Source: an uncultured Pelagibacteraceae bacterium
GTDB lineage: Bacteria > Pseudomonadota > Alphaproteobacteria > Pelagibacterales > AG-422-B15
Length of the DNA: 64,000 nt
NCBI GenBank assembly: GCA_902523455.1
Contig: CABYZG010000001.1
Location: 187,023 to 251,022, forward strand
Direction of reading: 5' to 3'
Positions 47,030-56,460 of this stretch are shown piece by piece (positions within the stretch are counted from its first letter, which is position 1; every line of letters begins with the position of its first letter). The notes under the pieces are model-generated. The model saw nothing but the letters and a program-made list of their open reading frames with translations. It searched no databases and was not told the origin of the DNA. The position numbers and the translations under genes are program-made.

Positions 47030-48051
47030 TAGCTGCTTCTGCCAATTTCAAGCATACGATCAATTGAAAGACGAGCCTTATCAATAATTGCCTTATCAAC
47101 TTGAATTTGATACTGGTTAAATCGTATCGCGTCATAAATTTTTTTTAGTGAAATCCTTTTCATATGTGGACATAGATTGCAAGGTCTGATAAATTCGACA
47201 TTAGGATTCTCTATGGCAACATTGTCACTCATCGAGCATTCCGTAACCATAATGACCTTTCCAGGTTGATTATCTTTTACATAATTACTCATTCCAGCCG
47301 TTGAGCCTGCAAAGTCACTTACTGCAATTACTTCAGGTGAACATTCGGGATGCGCTAATACAACAATATCTTTGTGTTGTTTTTTATAAGCAAATATTTC
47401 ATCTGCAGTGAATCTTTCATGTACCTCACATCGCCCTTTCCAAGAAATAATTTTCACATCTGTTTGAGCTGCAATATTTTTTGCAAGGTATTCGTCAGGT
47501 AAAAATATAACTTTATCAACACCTAAAGATTCTACCACATGTTTTGCATTTCCTGATGTACAGCACACATCAGTTTCTGCTTTTACATCAGCTGATGTGT
47601 TTACATATGTAACAACTGGTACTCCAGGATATTTTTGTTTTAATAATCTTATGTCTTCTGCGGTTATAGACTCAGACAAAGAACAACCTGCACGAGTATC
47701 TGGAATTAAAACATTTTTATTTGGGCTAAGTATTTTTGCTGTTTCAGCCATAAAATGCACGCCACATACAATTATTGTATCTGCATCAGAGTCTCTCGCT
47801 TCGTAAGCCAATTTCAATGAGTCGCCAACAATGTCAGAAACGCAGTGGAAGATCTCAGGTGTCTGGTAATTATGTGTCAATATCGCAATATTTTTTTCTT
47901 TTTTTAGCTTATTAATTTCATGGATAAGCGGAGCATGGAATGGCCACTCAACTGCAGGTATAATTTTCTCTACACCTTTATATAGATGAGCTGTTGCATC
48001 CTTTACTTCAGAGTTAAAATCTGACGGATATTGCAAATTTTCATTCAACAT
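47029..48051 (-). CDS. nadA: NadA, quinolinate synthase
   Basis: A 340-residue iron-sulfur enzyme: [80 protein letters not shown] and the C-terminal [12 protein letters not shown]; Cys residues at the three expected regions bind the [4Fe-4S] cluster. First gene of nadABC, facing the tRNA-Leu gene across a 92-bp gap. Confidence 0.96.
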   Translation of the reverse strand: MLNENLQYPSDFNSEVKDATAHLYKGVEKIIPAVEWPFHAPLIHEINKLKKEKNIAILTHNYQTPEIFHCVSDIVGDSLKLAYEARDSDADTIIVCGVHFMAETAKILSPNKNVLIPDTRAGCSLSESITAEDIRLLKQKYPGVPVVTYVNTSADVKAETDVCCTSGNAKHVVESLGVDKVIFLPDEYLAKNIAAQTDVKIISWKGRCEVHERFTADEIFAYKKQHKDIVVLAHPECSPEVIAVSDFAGSTAGMSNYVKDNQPGKVIMVTECSMSDNVAIENPNVEFIRPCNLCPHMKRISLKKIYDAIRFNQYQIQVDKAIIDKARLSIDRMLEIGRSS

Positions 48052-48143
48052 GATTATCTTTTAATATAGTTTAATATTACAATTATAGTTAAATGTATAT
48101 ATTTCAACATATCAACAATTATAAAAAAAAAAGGATAAAAGCT

Positions 48144-48229
48144 GCCGTCGTGCTGGAATTGGTAGACAGGCTGGTTTGAGGGATCAGTGAACTTAGTTCG
48201 TGAGAGTTCGAGTCTCTCCGACGGCACCA
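48144..48229 (+). tRNA. tRNA-Leu (anticodon GAG)
   Basis: An 86-nt tRNA with a long variable arm typical of tRNA-Leu. The acceptor GCCGTCG pairs with CGACGGC and the CCA is encoded. Anticodon stem CTGGT / ATCAG encloses the loop TTGAGGG, giving GAG, which reads CUC and CUU. Confidence 0.94.
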
Positions 48230-48256
48230 AAAAGTCAATCTAATGGTTTATATTAA

Positions 48257-49141
48257 ATGAAAATTCTATTTATTGGCCCTACAAGAATAGGCGATACAAT
48301 TCTCTCTACTTCAATATTAAACTTTTATATTAAAAAGTTTGATCAATGCGCCATCTCAGTTGTAACAAGTTCATTTGCAAAAGATTTATACAAATTTATG
48401 CCTCATCTTCAGGAAATAATTGTAGTTGATAAAAAAAGATTTGGCCTTCACTGGTTAAATATAATTAAATTTTCAATTTTTAGGAGATGGGATTTAGTGA
48501 TTGATTTAAGATCATCAGCAACATCTTATTTTTTGAATACAAAAAAAAGAATGATATTTAGAGGAAACGAGCTTTCACATAAAGTTGTGCAATTTAGTAA
48601 ATTTATAGACACAAAAGAAGCTCTCATTCCAGAAATATGGTATAGCCAAGAAGATGCAGATATAAGTTATAAAAAAATAAAAAATAATGATCACTTAATT
48701 GCGGTTGCACCGTATTCCAATTGGCCAAAGAAGGATTGGTCACTAAATAAATATAAAAACTTATTTCAAAATGAATTTTTTAAGAACCACACTATAATAC
48801 TAACAGGTATTTCAAGAGATATAATTAATAAAAGGGAAATTGAGGAATTTATAAATACATCAGAATTAGAAATAATTAATCTTTTTGATTGGGGCAATTT
48901 GAGAAATATGGTTCCCATATTTAAGAAATGCCGTTTTTTTATTGGAAGTGACAGTGGCCTGATGCATCTTGCAGCATCTTCAGGTTGTAAGACAGTTGCT
49001 CTTTTTGGACCTACGAATGATTTGGTATATGGACCATGGGGAAATCACAAAGTAATTAAATCAGATAAAGACCGAGATTATGGTCTTGAAAATTTATCTG
49101 TTGAAAATGTACTGAATAGCGTAAAAGAATTTATAAAATGA
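48257..49141 (+). CDS. Glycosyltransferase family 9 (heptosyltransferase-like)
   Basis: A 294-residue GT9 protein: ILFIGPTRIGDTILSTSIL at the N-terminus, VIDLRSSATSYF, VAPYSNWPKKDWS and FIGSDSGLMHLAASSGCKTVALFGPTNDLVYGPWG at the donor site. Related enzymes add heptose or other sugars to the lipopolysaccharide core. The exact sugar is not readable. It overlaps pyrC by 4 bases (ATGA). Confidence 0.85.
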   Translation: MKILFIGPTRIGDTILSTSILNFYIKKFDQCAISVVTSSFAKDLYKFMPHLQEIIVVDKKRFGLHWLNIIKFSIFRRWDLVIDLRSSATSYFLNTKKRMIFRGNELSHKVVQFSKFIDTKEALIPEIWYSQEDADISYKKIKNNDHLIAVAPYSNWPKKDWSLNKYKNLFQNEFFKNHTIILTGISRDIINKREIEEFINTSELEIINLFDWGNLRNMVPIFKKCRFFIGSDSGLMHLAASSGCKTVALFGPTNDLVYGPWGNHKVIKSDKDRDYGLENLSVENVLNSVKEFIK

Positions 49142-50448
49142 TTGATCTCTTAATAAAAAATGGAAAAATTGTAACTCACAACGACGAAAAAATAGCTGAT
49201 GTTGCTATTAAAAATGGTAAAATAATCAAAATTGGCAAGCTAGTTAATTTAAAGTCAAAAAAGACCATTGATGCAAAGGGTTTGCATATTCTACCGGGCG
49301 CTTTTGATACACAAGTTCATTTTAGAGAACCGGGTAATACTAAAAAAGAAAATCTCAAAACAGGAAGCTTAGCAGCTGTTGCAGGAGGGATCACTTCAGT
49401 TTTTGATATGCCTAATAACAAGCCGAGCATTACAACAAAAGAGCTTTTTATGAAGAAATTGCAGACTGCAAAAAACAGAATGCATTGCAACTACGCTTTT
49501 TATTTTGGAGCTGAGAAAGATAATATAAAAGAAATTAAAAAAGTTGAAAAAGTAAAAGGTTGTTGTGGTGTAAAAGTTTTTGTTGGCTCCTCAACTGGTA
49601 CATTACTCGTTTCAAACCATAATGATATTGAAAAAATAATGAGAGCAACGAAGAAAATGATTTCATTTCATTCTGAAAATGAAGATATGCTTATTACTAG
49701 AAAAAAATATGCTAAAAAAGGAAAGCCATTAAGCCATCAAGTGTGGCGAAATGTAGAAACTGCCTTAAGTTCTACTAGAAAGCTGATCAGATCAGCAAAT
49801 AGAAGTAAGAAAAAAATACATGTACTCCATATAACAACGGCAGAAGAAATAAAATTGCTTCTAAAAAATAGGAAATATGTCTCGTTTGAAGTAACCCCTC
49901 AACATTTAATATTGGCATCACCTGATTGTTATAAAAAACTGGGCACCTACGCTCAGATGAATCCACCTATTAGAGGAACTAAACACAGAAATGTTCTTAG
50001 AAAAACATTACAAAAAGGCCAAATTGATATTATTGGATCAGATCACGCCCCTCATTTAAAATCCGAAAAAAATAAAATTTATCCGAATAGCCCATCAGGA
50101 ATGCCTGGTGTTCAAACGCTACTTCCAATTCTTTTAAATGAGGTTACAAAAAAGAAAATTTCACTCAATGAAGTAGTAAAGCTAACAAGCTTTAATCCTA
50201 AAAAAATTTTTAAGATTAAAAATAAAGGATTAATTAAGGTTGGTTACGACGCAGATCTTACAATTGTTGATATGAATAAAACTAAAAAAGTTTTGAATAA
50301 AGATATGAAAACAAAGTGTGGATGGACACCTTTCAATGGCATGAAACTTACAGGTTGGCCTGTTGGAACAATAATAAATGGTAAAGCAGCATTCTGGAAA
50401 AACAAAATCAATAAGTCAGTATTTGGTAACCCAATAAGCTTTAATTAG
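49138..50448 (+). CDS. pyrC: Dihydroorotase (PyrC, class I type)
   Basis: A 436-residue amidohydrolase with LPGAFDTQVHFREPGN, GVKVFVGSSTGTLLV, ISFHSENEDML, VLHITTAEE and the catalytic Asp in IGSDHAPHL. It closes carbamoyl aspartate to dihydroorotate in pyrimidine synthesis. The usual HxH metal pair reads Gln59-x-His61; a QVH form occurs in a group of alphaproteobacterial proteins annotated as dihydroorotase, so this may be normal for that group. A different cyclic amidohydrolase is the alternative. Confidence 0.85.
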   Translation: MIDLLIKNGKIVTHNDEKIADVAIKNGKIIKIGKLVNLKSKKTIDAKGLHILPGAFDTQVHFREPGNTKKENLKTGSLAAVAGGITSVFDMPNNKPSITTKELFMKKLQTAKNRMHCNYAFYFGAEKDNIKEIKKVEKVKGCCGVKVFVGSSTGTLLVSNHNDIEKIMRATKKMISFHSENEDMLITRKKYAKKGKPLSHQVWRNVETALSSTRKLIRSANRSKKKIHVLHITTAEEIKLLLKNRKYVSFEVTPQHLILASPDCYKKLGTYAQMNPPIRGTKHRNVLRKTLQKGQIDIIGSDHAPHLKSEKNKIYPNSPSGMPGVQTLLPILLNEVTKKKISLNEVVKLTSFNPKKIFKIKNKGLIKVGYDADLTIVDMNKTKKVLNKDMKTKCGWTPFNGMKLTGWPVGTIINGKAAFWKNKINKSVFGNPISFN

Positions 50449-51218
50449 CTACGAGCAATAAAAGAAGCATTTTTAAAATTCCTCTTGCCATAACGCAGAA
50501 TTTTGCGATCTAAAGTTCTTATTTTTCCTCCTGCAAATCTCAATATAGCATCTCCAGCTGCGGTATCCCATTCCATTGTAGTCCCAAACCGAGGGTATAC
50601 ATTTGCTATACCATGTGCGATGTAACATAATTTTATTGAACTTCCTGAACGGATTATTTTGTTAGCATTGAATCTCTGAAAAATCATTTTTTTTGCCTTT
50701 TCTATTTCACTCTTAGCAAGTGAGTGAGATCTACTTAAAATAACAATATTTTTATTTCTTTTTTTAACTTTAATTTTTCTTATATTTGAAAGCTGTCCTT
50801 TTTTACTTAATTTTGAGAAATAAGATTTTTTATCTTTTGTAAAATAAAGCTTATTTTTAGTAGGCATATAAATAATCCCAAAAACTGGTTTTTTATTTTC
50901 AATAAGCCCAATATTTACAGTAAATTCACCATTACCTTTTAAAAATTCTTTTGTCCCATCTAATGGGTCTACCAACCAAAATTTTTTTGTAGCTTTACCT
51001 TTTTTAACCTGTTCTTCAGAAACAATAGAAATTTCAGGAAAATGAAGCTTTAAGCCCTTACAAATTATATCATTCGCCCTGATATCTGCATTTGTTACAG
51101 GCGTATTATCAGACTTGTATTTTTTAGTTACCTTTTTTTTATAGATTTTGATGATTTCAATGCCAGCAAGATGAACGATTTTAATTAACTCATCTAGTTT
51201 TTCAGGTGATATCTTCAT
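50445..51218 (-). CDS. cysQ: CysQ-type 3'(2'),5'-bisphosphate nucleotidase
   Basis: A 257-residue inositol-monophosphatase-superfamily enzyme with TPVTNADIRANDII, IVSEE, the metal motif WLVDPLDGTKEFLKGNGEFT and MEWDTAAGDAIL. It removes phosphate from PAP, a by-product of sulfate activation and of phosphopantetheine transfer. Stop codon shared with pyrC (TTAG). The divergent mnmA start lies 74 bases away. Confidence 0.9.
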   Translation of the reverse strand: MKISPEKLDELIKIVHLAGIEIIKIYKKKVTKKYKSDNTPVTNADIRANDIICKGLKLHFPEISIVSEEQVKKGKATKKFWLVDPLDGTKEFLKGNGEFTVNIGLIENKKPVFGIIYMPTKNKLYFTKDKKSYFSKLSKKGQLSNIRKIKVKKRNKNIVILSRSHSLAKSEIEKAKKMIFQRFNANKIIRSGSSIKLCYIAHGIANVYPRFGTTMEWDTAAGDAILRFAGGKIRTLDRKILRYGKRNFKNASFIARS

Positions 51219-51292
51219 ATAAGGAGTAAAGCTTGTAAAATAGACAATAAGACAAATATATTATACATACCAGAGCAAAATTAATAAATCAT

Positions 51293-52387
51293 ATGGAAAA
51301 CAACATTAATTACATTAAAGGAAATAATCCTATTGTAGTTGCTATGTCAGGAGGCGTTGACTCTTCAGTAGCTGCGGCACTCATGAACAAGGATTATGAT
51401 GATGTGATAGGTGTCACTTTAAGACTGTATGATGAAAAAAAAGTTGCAAACTCAAAAACATGTTGTTCTGGTGCGGATATTTTGGATGCTAAAAAAATAG
51501 CTAACACTATAACTATTCCACATTATGTTTTTGATTATGAAGAAATATTTAAAAAAAATGTTATAGAGCCATTTATTAATGAATACAAATCAGGGAGAAC
51601 CCCCATACCCTGCATTAATTGTAATGAAAAAGTAAAGTTTCTTGACCTGTTATCTTTTGCAAAAGAAATTAATGCGAAGTCATTAGTAACAGGACATTAT
51701 ATAAAAAAAGTAAAAATAGATAATGAGTGGAGATTGTACGTTCCTCAGGATAGAGACCGAGATCAGTCCTATTTTCTTTTTACATTAAAACAGGACGATT
51801 TGGATCTCATCGAATTTCCTTTAGGTGATTACAAAAAAGATGAGATCAGAGATTTAGCTTTTAAATTAAATTTACATGTATTTGATAAAAGCGATAGTCA
51901 AGATATTTGTTTCATACCTGATGGAGACTATAAAAAGTTTATAAATAAGAATACTGAGAGTAATGAAGGTGAAGTTGTAGATATCGACGGAAATGTACTT
52001 AATAAACATCAAGGTATACAAAACTTTACGATAGGACAAAGAAGAGGTTTAGGAGTTTCACAAGATAAGCCACTTTATGTTAAAAAAATTGATAAAGATA
52101 AAAATAGAGTAATTGTTGCAAATAAAGATGATATAAACTCAACAATTATAAATGTTGAAAATATAAACTTAATTTCAAGCACTTTTCCAAATAATCTTTA
52201 TGTAAGAGTTCGGTCAACGGGAAAATTATTAAGTGCAAAAATAAAAATAAAAGATAATGATCTAGCGACAATTTCTCTAGCATCTCCTGAAAGTGCTGTG
52301 TCACCAGGCCAGGCCTGCGTTTTTTATTGTAAAGATGAAATAGGCACACGACTGCTAGGGGGTGGCTGGATCCATTCGACAAATTAG
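51293..52387 (+). CDS. mnmA: MnmA, tRNA 2-thiouridylase
   Basis: A 364-residue MnmA: PP-loop VVAMSGGVDSSVAAALM, catalytic Cys in PCINCNEKVKF and SQDICFIPDG, RDQSYFLFTL, and FTIGQRRGLGV. It thiolates U34 of Lys, Glu and Gln tRNAs using sulfur relayed from IscS. A tRNA-Met gene follows 27 bases after its stop. Confidence 0.97.
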   Translation: MENNINYIKGNNPIVVAMSGGVDSSVAAALMNKDYDDVIGVTLRLYDEKKVANSKTCCSGADILDAKKIANTITIPHYVFDYEEIFKKNVIEPFINEYKSGRTPIPCINCNEKVKFLDLLSFAKEINAKSLVTGHYIKKVKIDNEWRLYVPQDRDRDQSYFLFTLKQDDLDLIEFPLGDYKKDEIRDLAFKLNLHVFDKSDSQDICFIPDGDYKKFINKNTESNEGEVVDIDGNVLNKHQGIQNFTIGQRRGLGVSQDKPLYVKKIDKDKNRVIVANKDDINSTIINVENINLISSTFPNNLYVRVRSTGKLLSAKIKIKDNDLATISLASPESAVSPGQACVFYCKDEIGTRLLGGGWIHSTN

Positions 52388-52414
52388 TAATATTGTATAT
52401 TATGGCTCATCTTC

Positions 52415-52491
52415 GGCGGGGTAGCTCAGTTGGTTAGAGCGGAGGAATCATAATCCTTAGGTCGGGGGTTCAAATCCCTCTCCCGCTACCA
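52415..52491 (+). tRNA. tRNA-Met (anticodon CAT), elongator type
   Basis: A 77-nt tRNA starting GGCGGGGTAGCTCAG, with anticodon stem GAGGA / TCCTT and loop ATCATAA giving CAT. The T arm GGGGGTTCAAATCCC and encoded CCA are complete. The body matches bacterial elongator Met rather than initiator tRNA, which usually has an unpaired first base pair, or the lysidine-modified Ile tRNA. Confidence 0.9.
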
Positions 52492-52510
52492 ATAAATTTT
52501 TTATTTAAAC

Positions 52511-53626
52511 CTAGTTAGATGCATCAAGGTATTCAATAACCTTTTTATCCCATGCATATTTTTCATTAGCTCTTAACTTTCCATTTGCTCCCATGTTTTC
52601 TCTCAGCTTTTTATTTTCAAGTAAGAGTAATATTTTTTCTGTAATCATTTCTTGATTACCAGACTCACATATTATACCTGTTTCATTGTCTAAAATTGCA
52701 TCACTTACTCCACCACTATCACTTCCTATAGTTGCAACCCCGTGAAATGAAGCATCAATGTAAGCCATGCCAAAACCTTCAACTGACTCACCAACAGTAG
52801 TCGGTGTCATAATAAATAAATCAGATTGTCTTAAAATTAATGATTTTTCTGGTTCAGTTACCCATCCAAGAAACTTTACATTATTGTCTAAATTCATTTC
52901 TTTAGTTATTTTCTTTATATTTTCTAAATACGGACCCTTACCTGCTATCAAATATAAAATATCTGGAAATTTTTCTTTAATCTTAGTTAGAGCTTTTAAA
53001 ACAAAAATATGACCTTTTCTTTCTTCAACTCTAGCAAGAGTAGTTATAACTGGTTTGTTTTTGCAAATAATATCTGACACATTTTTTTTATCTTCTTCTG
53101 TTATAAAATCATTATAAACATCTATACCTGGATGTATAATTTGTATCAGGTTTGGGTCTATTTTAAGAGAAGCTTGCATTAAATCTCTAGTGTATGATGA
53201 ATTAGCCAATATCTTATGAACATTTTTATATGAATTTATAATTCTATTTTTTTTGAATCTTAATAAATCAAGCATCATTGTCCAATACTGCTTTGGAATT
53301 TCAGTGCCATGAGCGAGCACCAAAATTTTTTTTCTTTCTTTATTTAAATATTCAACACTTTTCCACGAGTCCGCATAGATTGCCTCAACGTAATTGTTTT
53401 TACATATTTTTTCAACGTACCTTGCTTTCTCTAATCTTCTAAGAGGTTTCCATCCTGTGAATCTTTTGATTTTATATGCCTGATTATGATCTGTGTGATG
53501 ACTTTTGCCATCAGCCAAAACAAGAACTTCATCACCATGCTTTGCCATGGCTTCAGCCATTCCAGTCATCAAAGACTCTATACCTCCAATTTTTGGCGCA
53601 AAGCATTGAGTAGTGATAATGATCAC
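52511..53626 (-). CDS. Glycosyltransferase family 4 (GT-B) protein
   Basis: A 371-residue GT-B glycosyltransferase with FAPKIGGIESLMTGMAEAMA, LANSSYTRDLM, VITTLARVEERKGHIFVLKAL and the nucleotide-sugar site ESVEGFGMAYIDASFHGVATIGSDSGGVSDAI. It probably builds a cell-surface polysaccharide; the sugar is unknown. It lies 10 bases after the thioredoxin-like gene on the same strand. Confidence 0.87.
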   Translation of the reverse strand: MIIITTQCFAPKIGGIESLMTGMAEAMAKHGDEVLVLADGKSHHTDHNQAYKIKRFTGWKPLRRLEKARYVEKICKNNYVEAIYADSWKSVEYLNKERKKILVLAHGTEIPKQYWTMMLDLLRFKKNRIINSYKNVHKILANSSYTRDLMQASLKIDPNLIQIIHPGIDVYNDFITEEDKKNVSDIICKNKPVITTLARVEERKGHIFVLKALTKIKEKFPDILYLIAGKGPYLENIKKITKEMNLDNNVKFLGWVTEPEKSLILRQSDLFIMTPTTVGESVEGFGMAYIDASFHGVATIGSDSGGVSDAILDNETGIICESGNQEMITEKILLLLENKKLRENMGANGKLRANEKYAWDKKVIEYLDASN

Positions 53627-53636
53627 TGGAATTTCT

Positions 53637-54197
53637 TTATTCTTTCCATTTAATTGAACATCCTATACTTGGTATCTGGTCTTTTGGACCCGACCCTGTT
53701 TCTGAAACTTGTATCATTGCTTCTAAAAGTTCTTTTTTTGCATTTGGAATTATCTCCATTTTAGATTCTTCAAGTCTACCCCTATACTGAAGTTCATTAT
53801 TTGCATTAAACCCAAAAAAATCAGGAGTGCAAACAGCATTATATTCACGTCCTACATTTTGTGCCTCGTCATAAACATAAGGAAATACAAAATTATTTTT
53901 TTCGGAAAATAACTTCATGTTATCAAATGAATCTTCTTGACCATATTTTGGATCATTTACGTCATTAGACATTATTGCGATTACGCCTATACCTTTTTCT
54001 TTTAGTAATGTTACATCTTCTACAATTCGATGTATCACTGATTGCACGTATGGACAGTGATTGCATATGAACATTACCAGCGTTCCATTTCGACCTTTAA
54101 TATCTTGAAATGAATAGTATTTGTTATCGATGCCAATAAGATTAAATTCTGGAGCTTTCCACCCAAAATCACAGATCGGTGTTTCTAATGCAACCAT
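53637..54197 (-). CDS. Thioredoxin-like (AhpC/TSA-fold) protein
   Basis: A 186-residue thioredoxin-fold protein with the redox-type motif FICNHCPYVQSV (CNHC), an extended IMSNDVNDPKYGQEDSFDNM and CTPDFFGFN. This matches a cytoplasmic redoxin family of about 185 residues whose partner is unknown. No signal peptide is visible. Divergent from the gamma-carbonic-anhydrase gene. Confidence 0.83.
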   Translation of the reverse strand: MVALETPICDFGWKAPEFNLIGIDNKYYSFQDIKGRNGTLVMFICNHCPYVQSVIHRIVEDVTLLKEKGIGVIAIMSNDVNDPKYGQEDSFDNMKLFSEKNNFVFPYVYDEAQNVGREYNAVCTPDFFGFNANNELQYRGRLEESKMEIIPNAKKELLEAMIQVSETGSGPKDQIPSIGCSIKWKE

Positions 54198-54266
54198 AAT
54201 TTTCTTTCTATTGTTTAAATATCTAATTATCTTTACTATATTTCTTACTTAACTAAATAACAAGAT

Positions 54267-54794
54267 ATGATCTATTCACTCGGAGATAAAAAAATAAATC
54301 GAGATAATGCAGACTTCTGGGTCGCACCAAGCGCTTCTGTGATAGGAGACATCACATTGAAAAAAAATGCAAGTGTATGGTTTGGAGCTGTTTTAAGGGG
54401 TGACAATGACCCGATAATTGTAGGAGAAAATTCAAATATTCAGGACAATTCTGTTTGTCATACGGATGATGGAATGCCATTAACGATAGGGGAAAATGTC
54501 ACAGTAGGTCATAAAGTAATATTACATAGCTGTTCAGTTGGAAATAATTCTCTTATAGGAATGGGCTCAACAGTTTTAAATAAGGCAAAAATAGGCAATA
54601 ATTGTTTGGTTGGCGCCAATACTCTAATAACTGAGGGAAAAGAATTTCCTGACAATTGCCTCATAGTGGGATCTCCTGGAACTGTTAAAAGAGAATTGAC
54701 AGATATGGAAAAAAAGATAATTGAACTTAGTGCTTTTCACTATGTTGAAAATATGAAAAAATTCAAAAATAATCTCAAAGAAGACGAACATTAA
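54267..54794 (+). CDS. Gamma-carbonic-anhydrase family (YrdA/PaaY-like) protein
   Basis: A 175-residue left-handed beta-helix protein: VIGDITLKKNASVWFGAVLRGDNDPIIVGENSNIQDNSVCH, GENVTVGHKVILHSCSVGNN and LIGMGSTVLNKAKIGNNCLVGANTLI, with three His in the usual zinc-binding region. Members may be carbonic anhydrases or thioesterases such as PaaY; sequence alone does not decide. The stop overlaps the GMC oxidoreductase start by one base (TAATG). Confidence 0.9.
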   Translation: MIYSLGDKKINRDNADFWVAPSASVIGDITLKKNASVWFGAVLRGDNDPIIVGENSNIQDNSVCHTDDGMPLTIGENVTVGHKVILHSCSVGNNSLIGMGSTVLNKAKIGNNCLVGANTLITEGKEFPDNCLIVGSPGTVKRELTDMEKKIIELSAFHYVENMKKFKNNLKEDEH

Positions 54795-56458
54795 TGAAGA
54801 AATTTGACTATATAATTGCTGGTGGAGGTTCCGCAGGTTGCGTTCTAGCAAACAGACTTTCTAAAGACCCAAATATAAAGGTCTTGCTATTAGAAGCTGG
54901 TGGTACTGATTGGCATCCATTCATTAAAATGCCTTCAGGCGTGTCAAAGATTATGGCAGCCGAAACATTTGATGCAAAGCTTTATAATTATGCTTATTAC
55001 ACTGAGGGTCAACCACATTTGAATAATAGGAAACTATATTTCCCTAGAGGTAAAGGCGTTGGTGGTTCAAGCAATATTAATGGAATGTTATATGTGCGAG
55101 GACACTCAAGAGATTATGATATCTGGAGACAACTTGGAAATGAGGGTTGGTCCTATGAGGAAGTTCTTCCTTATTTTAAGAAAAGTGAAAAAAATATAAA
55201 TGGTGAAAGTCTTTATCACGGATCTGATGGTGAACTTTGTGTCTCTAATCCACGTTTGGACACAAATCCTTTGCATCATGCTTTTATGGAGGCTGGTCAG
55301 CAAGCTGGTTATAAATATAATCCAGATTTCAATGGCGAGGATCAAGAAGGCGTAGGTCCTGTTTCACAAAATATTGATAATGGAAGAAGAGCAAGCACTG
55401 CATACTCATTTATTGAACCCGTAAAAAAAAGAAAGAATTTAGAAATTTCTACTTTTTCAGTTACTTCAAAACTTTTGTTTGAAAAAAATAAATGCATAGG
55501 TGTTGAGTTTTTTAAAGGAAAGAAAATTGAAAAAGCTTTTGCTGTTAGAGAAGTAATTGTATGTGGTGGTGCAATAAATTCACCTCAAATACTTCTTTTA
55601 TCGGGTATTGGAAAAGCTGATTATATAAAAAAATGGGGACTCGATGTGATATGCGATCTTCCAGGGGTTGGAGAAAATCTTCAGGATCATCTGGACATAT
55701 TAACTCATAACGAATGCACTCAGCCAGTTACAGATGCTAAATATGTGATGGGCCCATTCGGATTCCTCAAACAGGCATGGATACTAGGTATGTGGGGGGC
55801 GTTTAGAAAAGGACCAGGCGGAATGTTGCCATTAAATGCATTATCATTTTTAAAAACTGATCCTTCTTTGGACTTACCTGATATTCAAATGCATTTTTTA
55901 AGTGTTCTTTTACAAGATCATGGAGCAAAGCTTCCTGACTCGCATTGTTTCAGTAATCATATATGTCAATTAAGACCAGAGAGTAGAGGCTATATCGCAA
56001 TCAAGTCTCTTGACTCTAGGGTTCCTCCTATTATTCAGCCTAACTATTTTGCAGAGCAAAAGGATCGTGAAGTTATGATTGAAGGAGTTAAAATGTCGAG
56101 AGATATCATAAGTCAAAAGGCATTTGATGAGTACCGAGGTAAAGAAATAACGCCTGGCATTGAGGTGCAAACTGATGAGCAAATTGAAAACTTTATTAGG
56201 GAAAAAGCTGAAACAATTTATCACCCGGTTGGAACTTGTAAGATGGGAAGCGACGAATACGCTGTAGTTGATGATAAATTAAGAGTAAGAGGGGTAGAGA
56301 ATCTTCGAGTGGTTGATGCATCAATTATGCCCAATTTGGTAGGCGGAAATACAAATGCCCCTACAATTATGATAGCAGAGAAAATCTCTGATCATATACT
56401 AGGTAATGATTTTCTTCCTCCTCAACACATAAGTTATAAAGATAAAAACGCCGCATAA
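54794..56458 (+). CDS. GMC-family oxidoreductase, choline-dehydrogenase-like (second copy)
   Basis: A 554-residue flavoprotein: YIIAGGGSAGCVLANRLSK, GKGVGGSSNINGMLYVRG, VIVCGGAINSPQILLLSGIG, the catalytic His in YHPVGTCKMG, and VVDASIMPNLVGGNTNAPT. It is a paralogue of the enzyme at 15675 but shares the YHPVGTCKMG form more typical of BetA-like enzymes. The substrate may be choline or another alcohol; the operon context (carbonic-anhydrase-like, penicillin-acylase-family and acyl-CoA ligase genes) does not point clearly to choline. Overlaps the upstream stop by one base. Confidence 0.87.
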   Translation: MKKFDYIIAGGGSAGCVLANRLSKDPNIKVLLLEAGGTDWHPFIKMPSGVSKIMAAETFDAKLYNYAYYTEGQPHLNNRKLYFPRGKGVGGSSNINGMLYVRGHSRDYDIWRQLGNEGWSYEEVLPYFKKSEKNINGESLYHGSDGELCVSNPRLDTNPLHHAFMEAGQQAGYKYNPDFNGEDQEGVGPVSQNIDNGRRASTAYSFIEPVKKRKNLEISTFSVTSKLLFEKNKCIGVEFFKGKKIEKAFAVREVIVCGGAINSPQILLLSGIGKADYIKKWGLDVICDLPGVGENLQDHLDILTHNECTQPVTDAKYVMGPFGFLKQAWILGMWGAFRKGPGGMLPLNALSFLKTDPSLDLPDIQMHFLSVLLQDHGAKLPDSHCFSNHICQLRPESRGYIAIKSLDSRVPPIIQPNYFAEQKDREVMIEGVKMSRDIISQKAFDEYRGKEITPGIEVQTDEQIENFIREKAETIYHPVGTCKMGSDEYAVVDDKLRVRGVENLRVVDASIMPNLVGGNTNAPTIMIAEKISDHILGNDFLPPQHISYKDKNAA

Positions 56459-56460
56459 TT

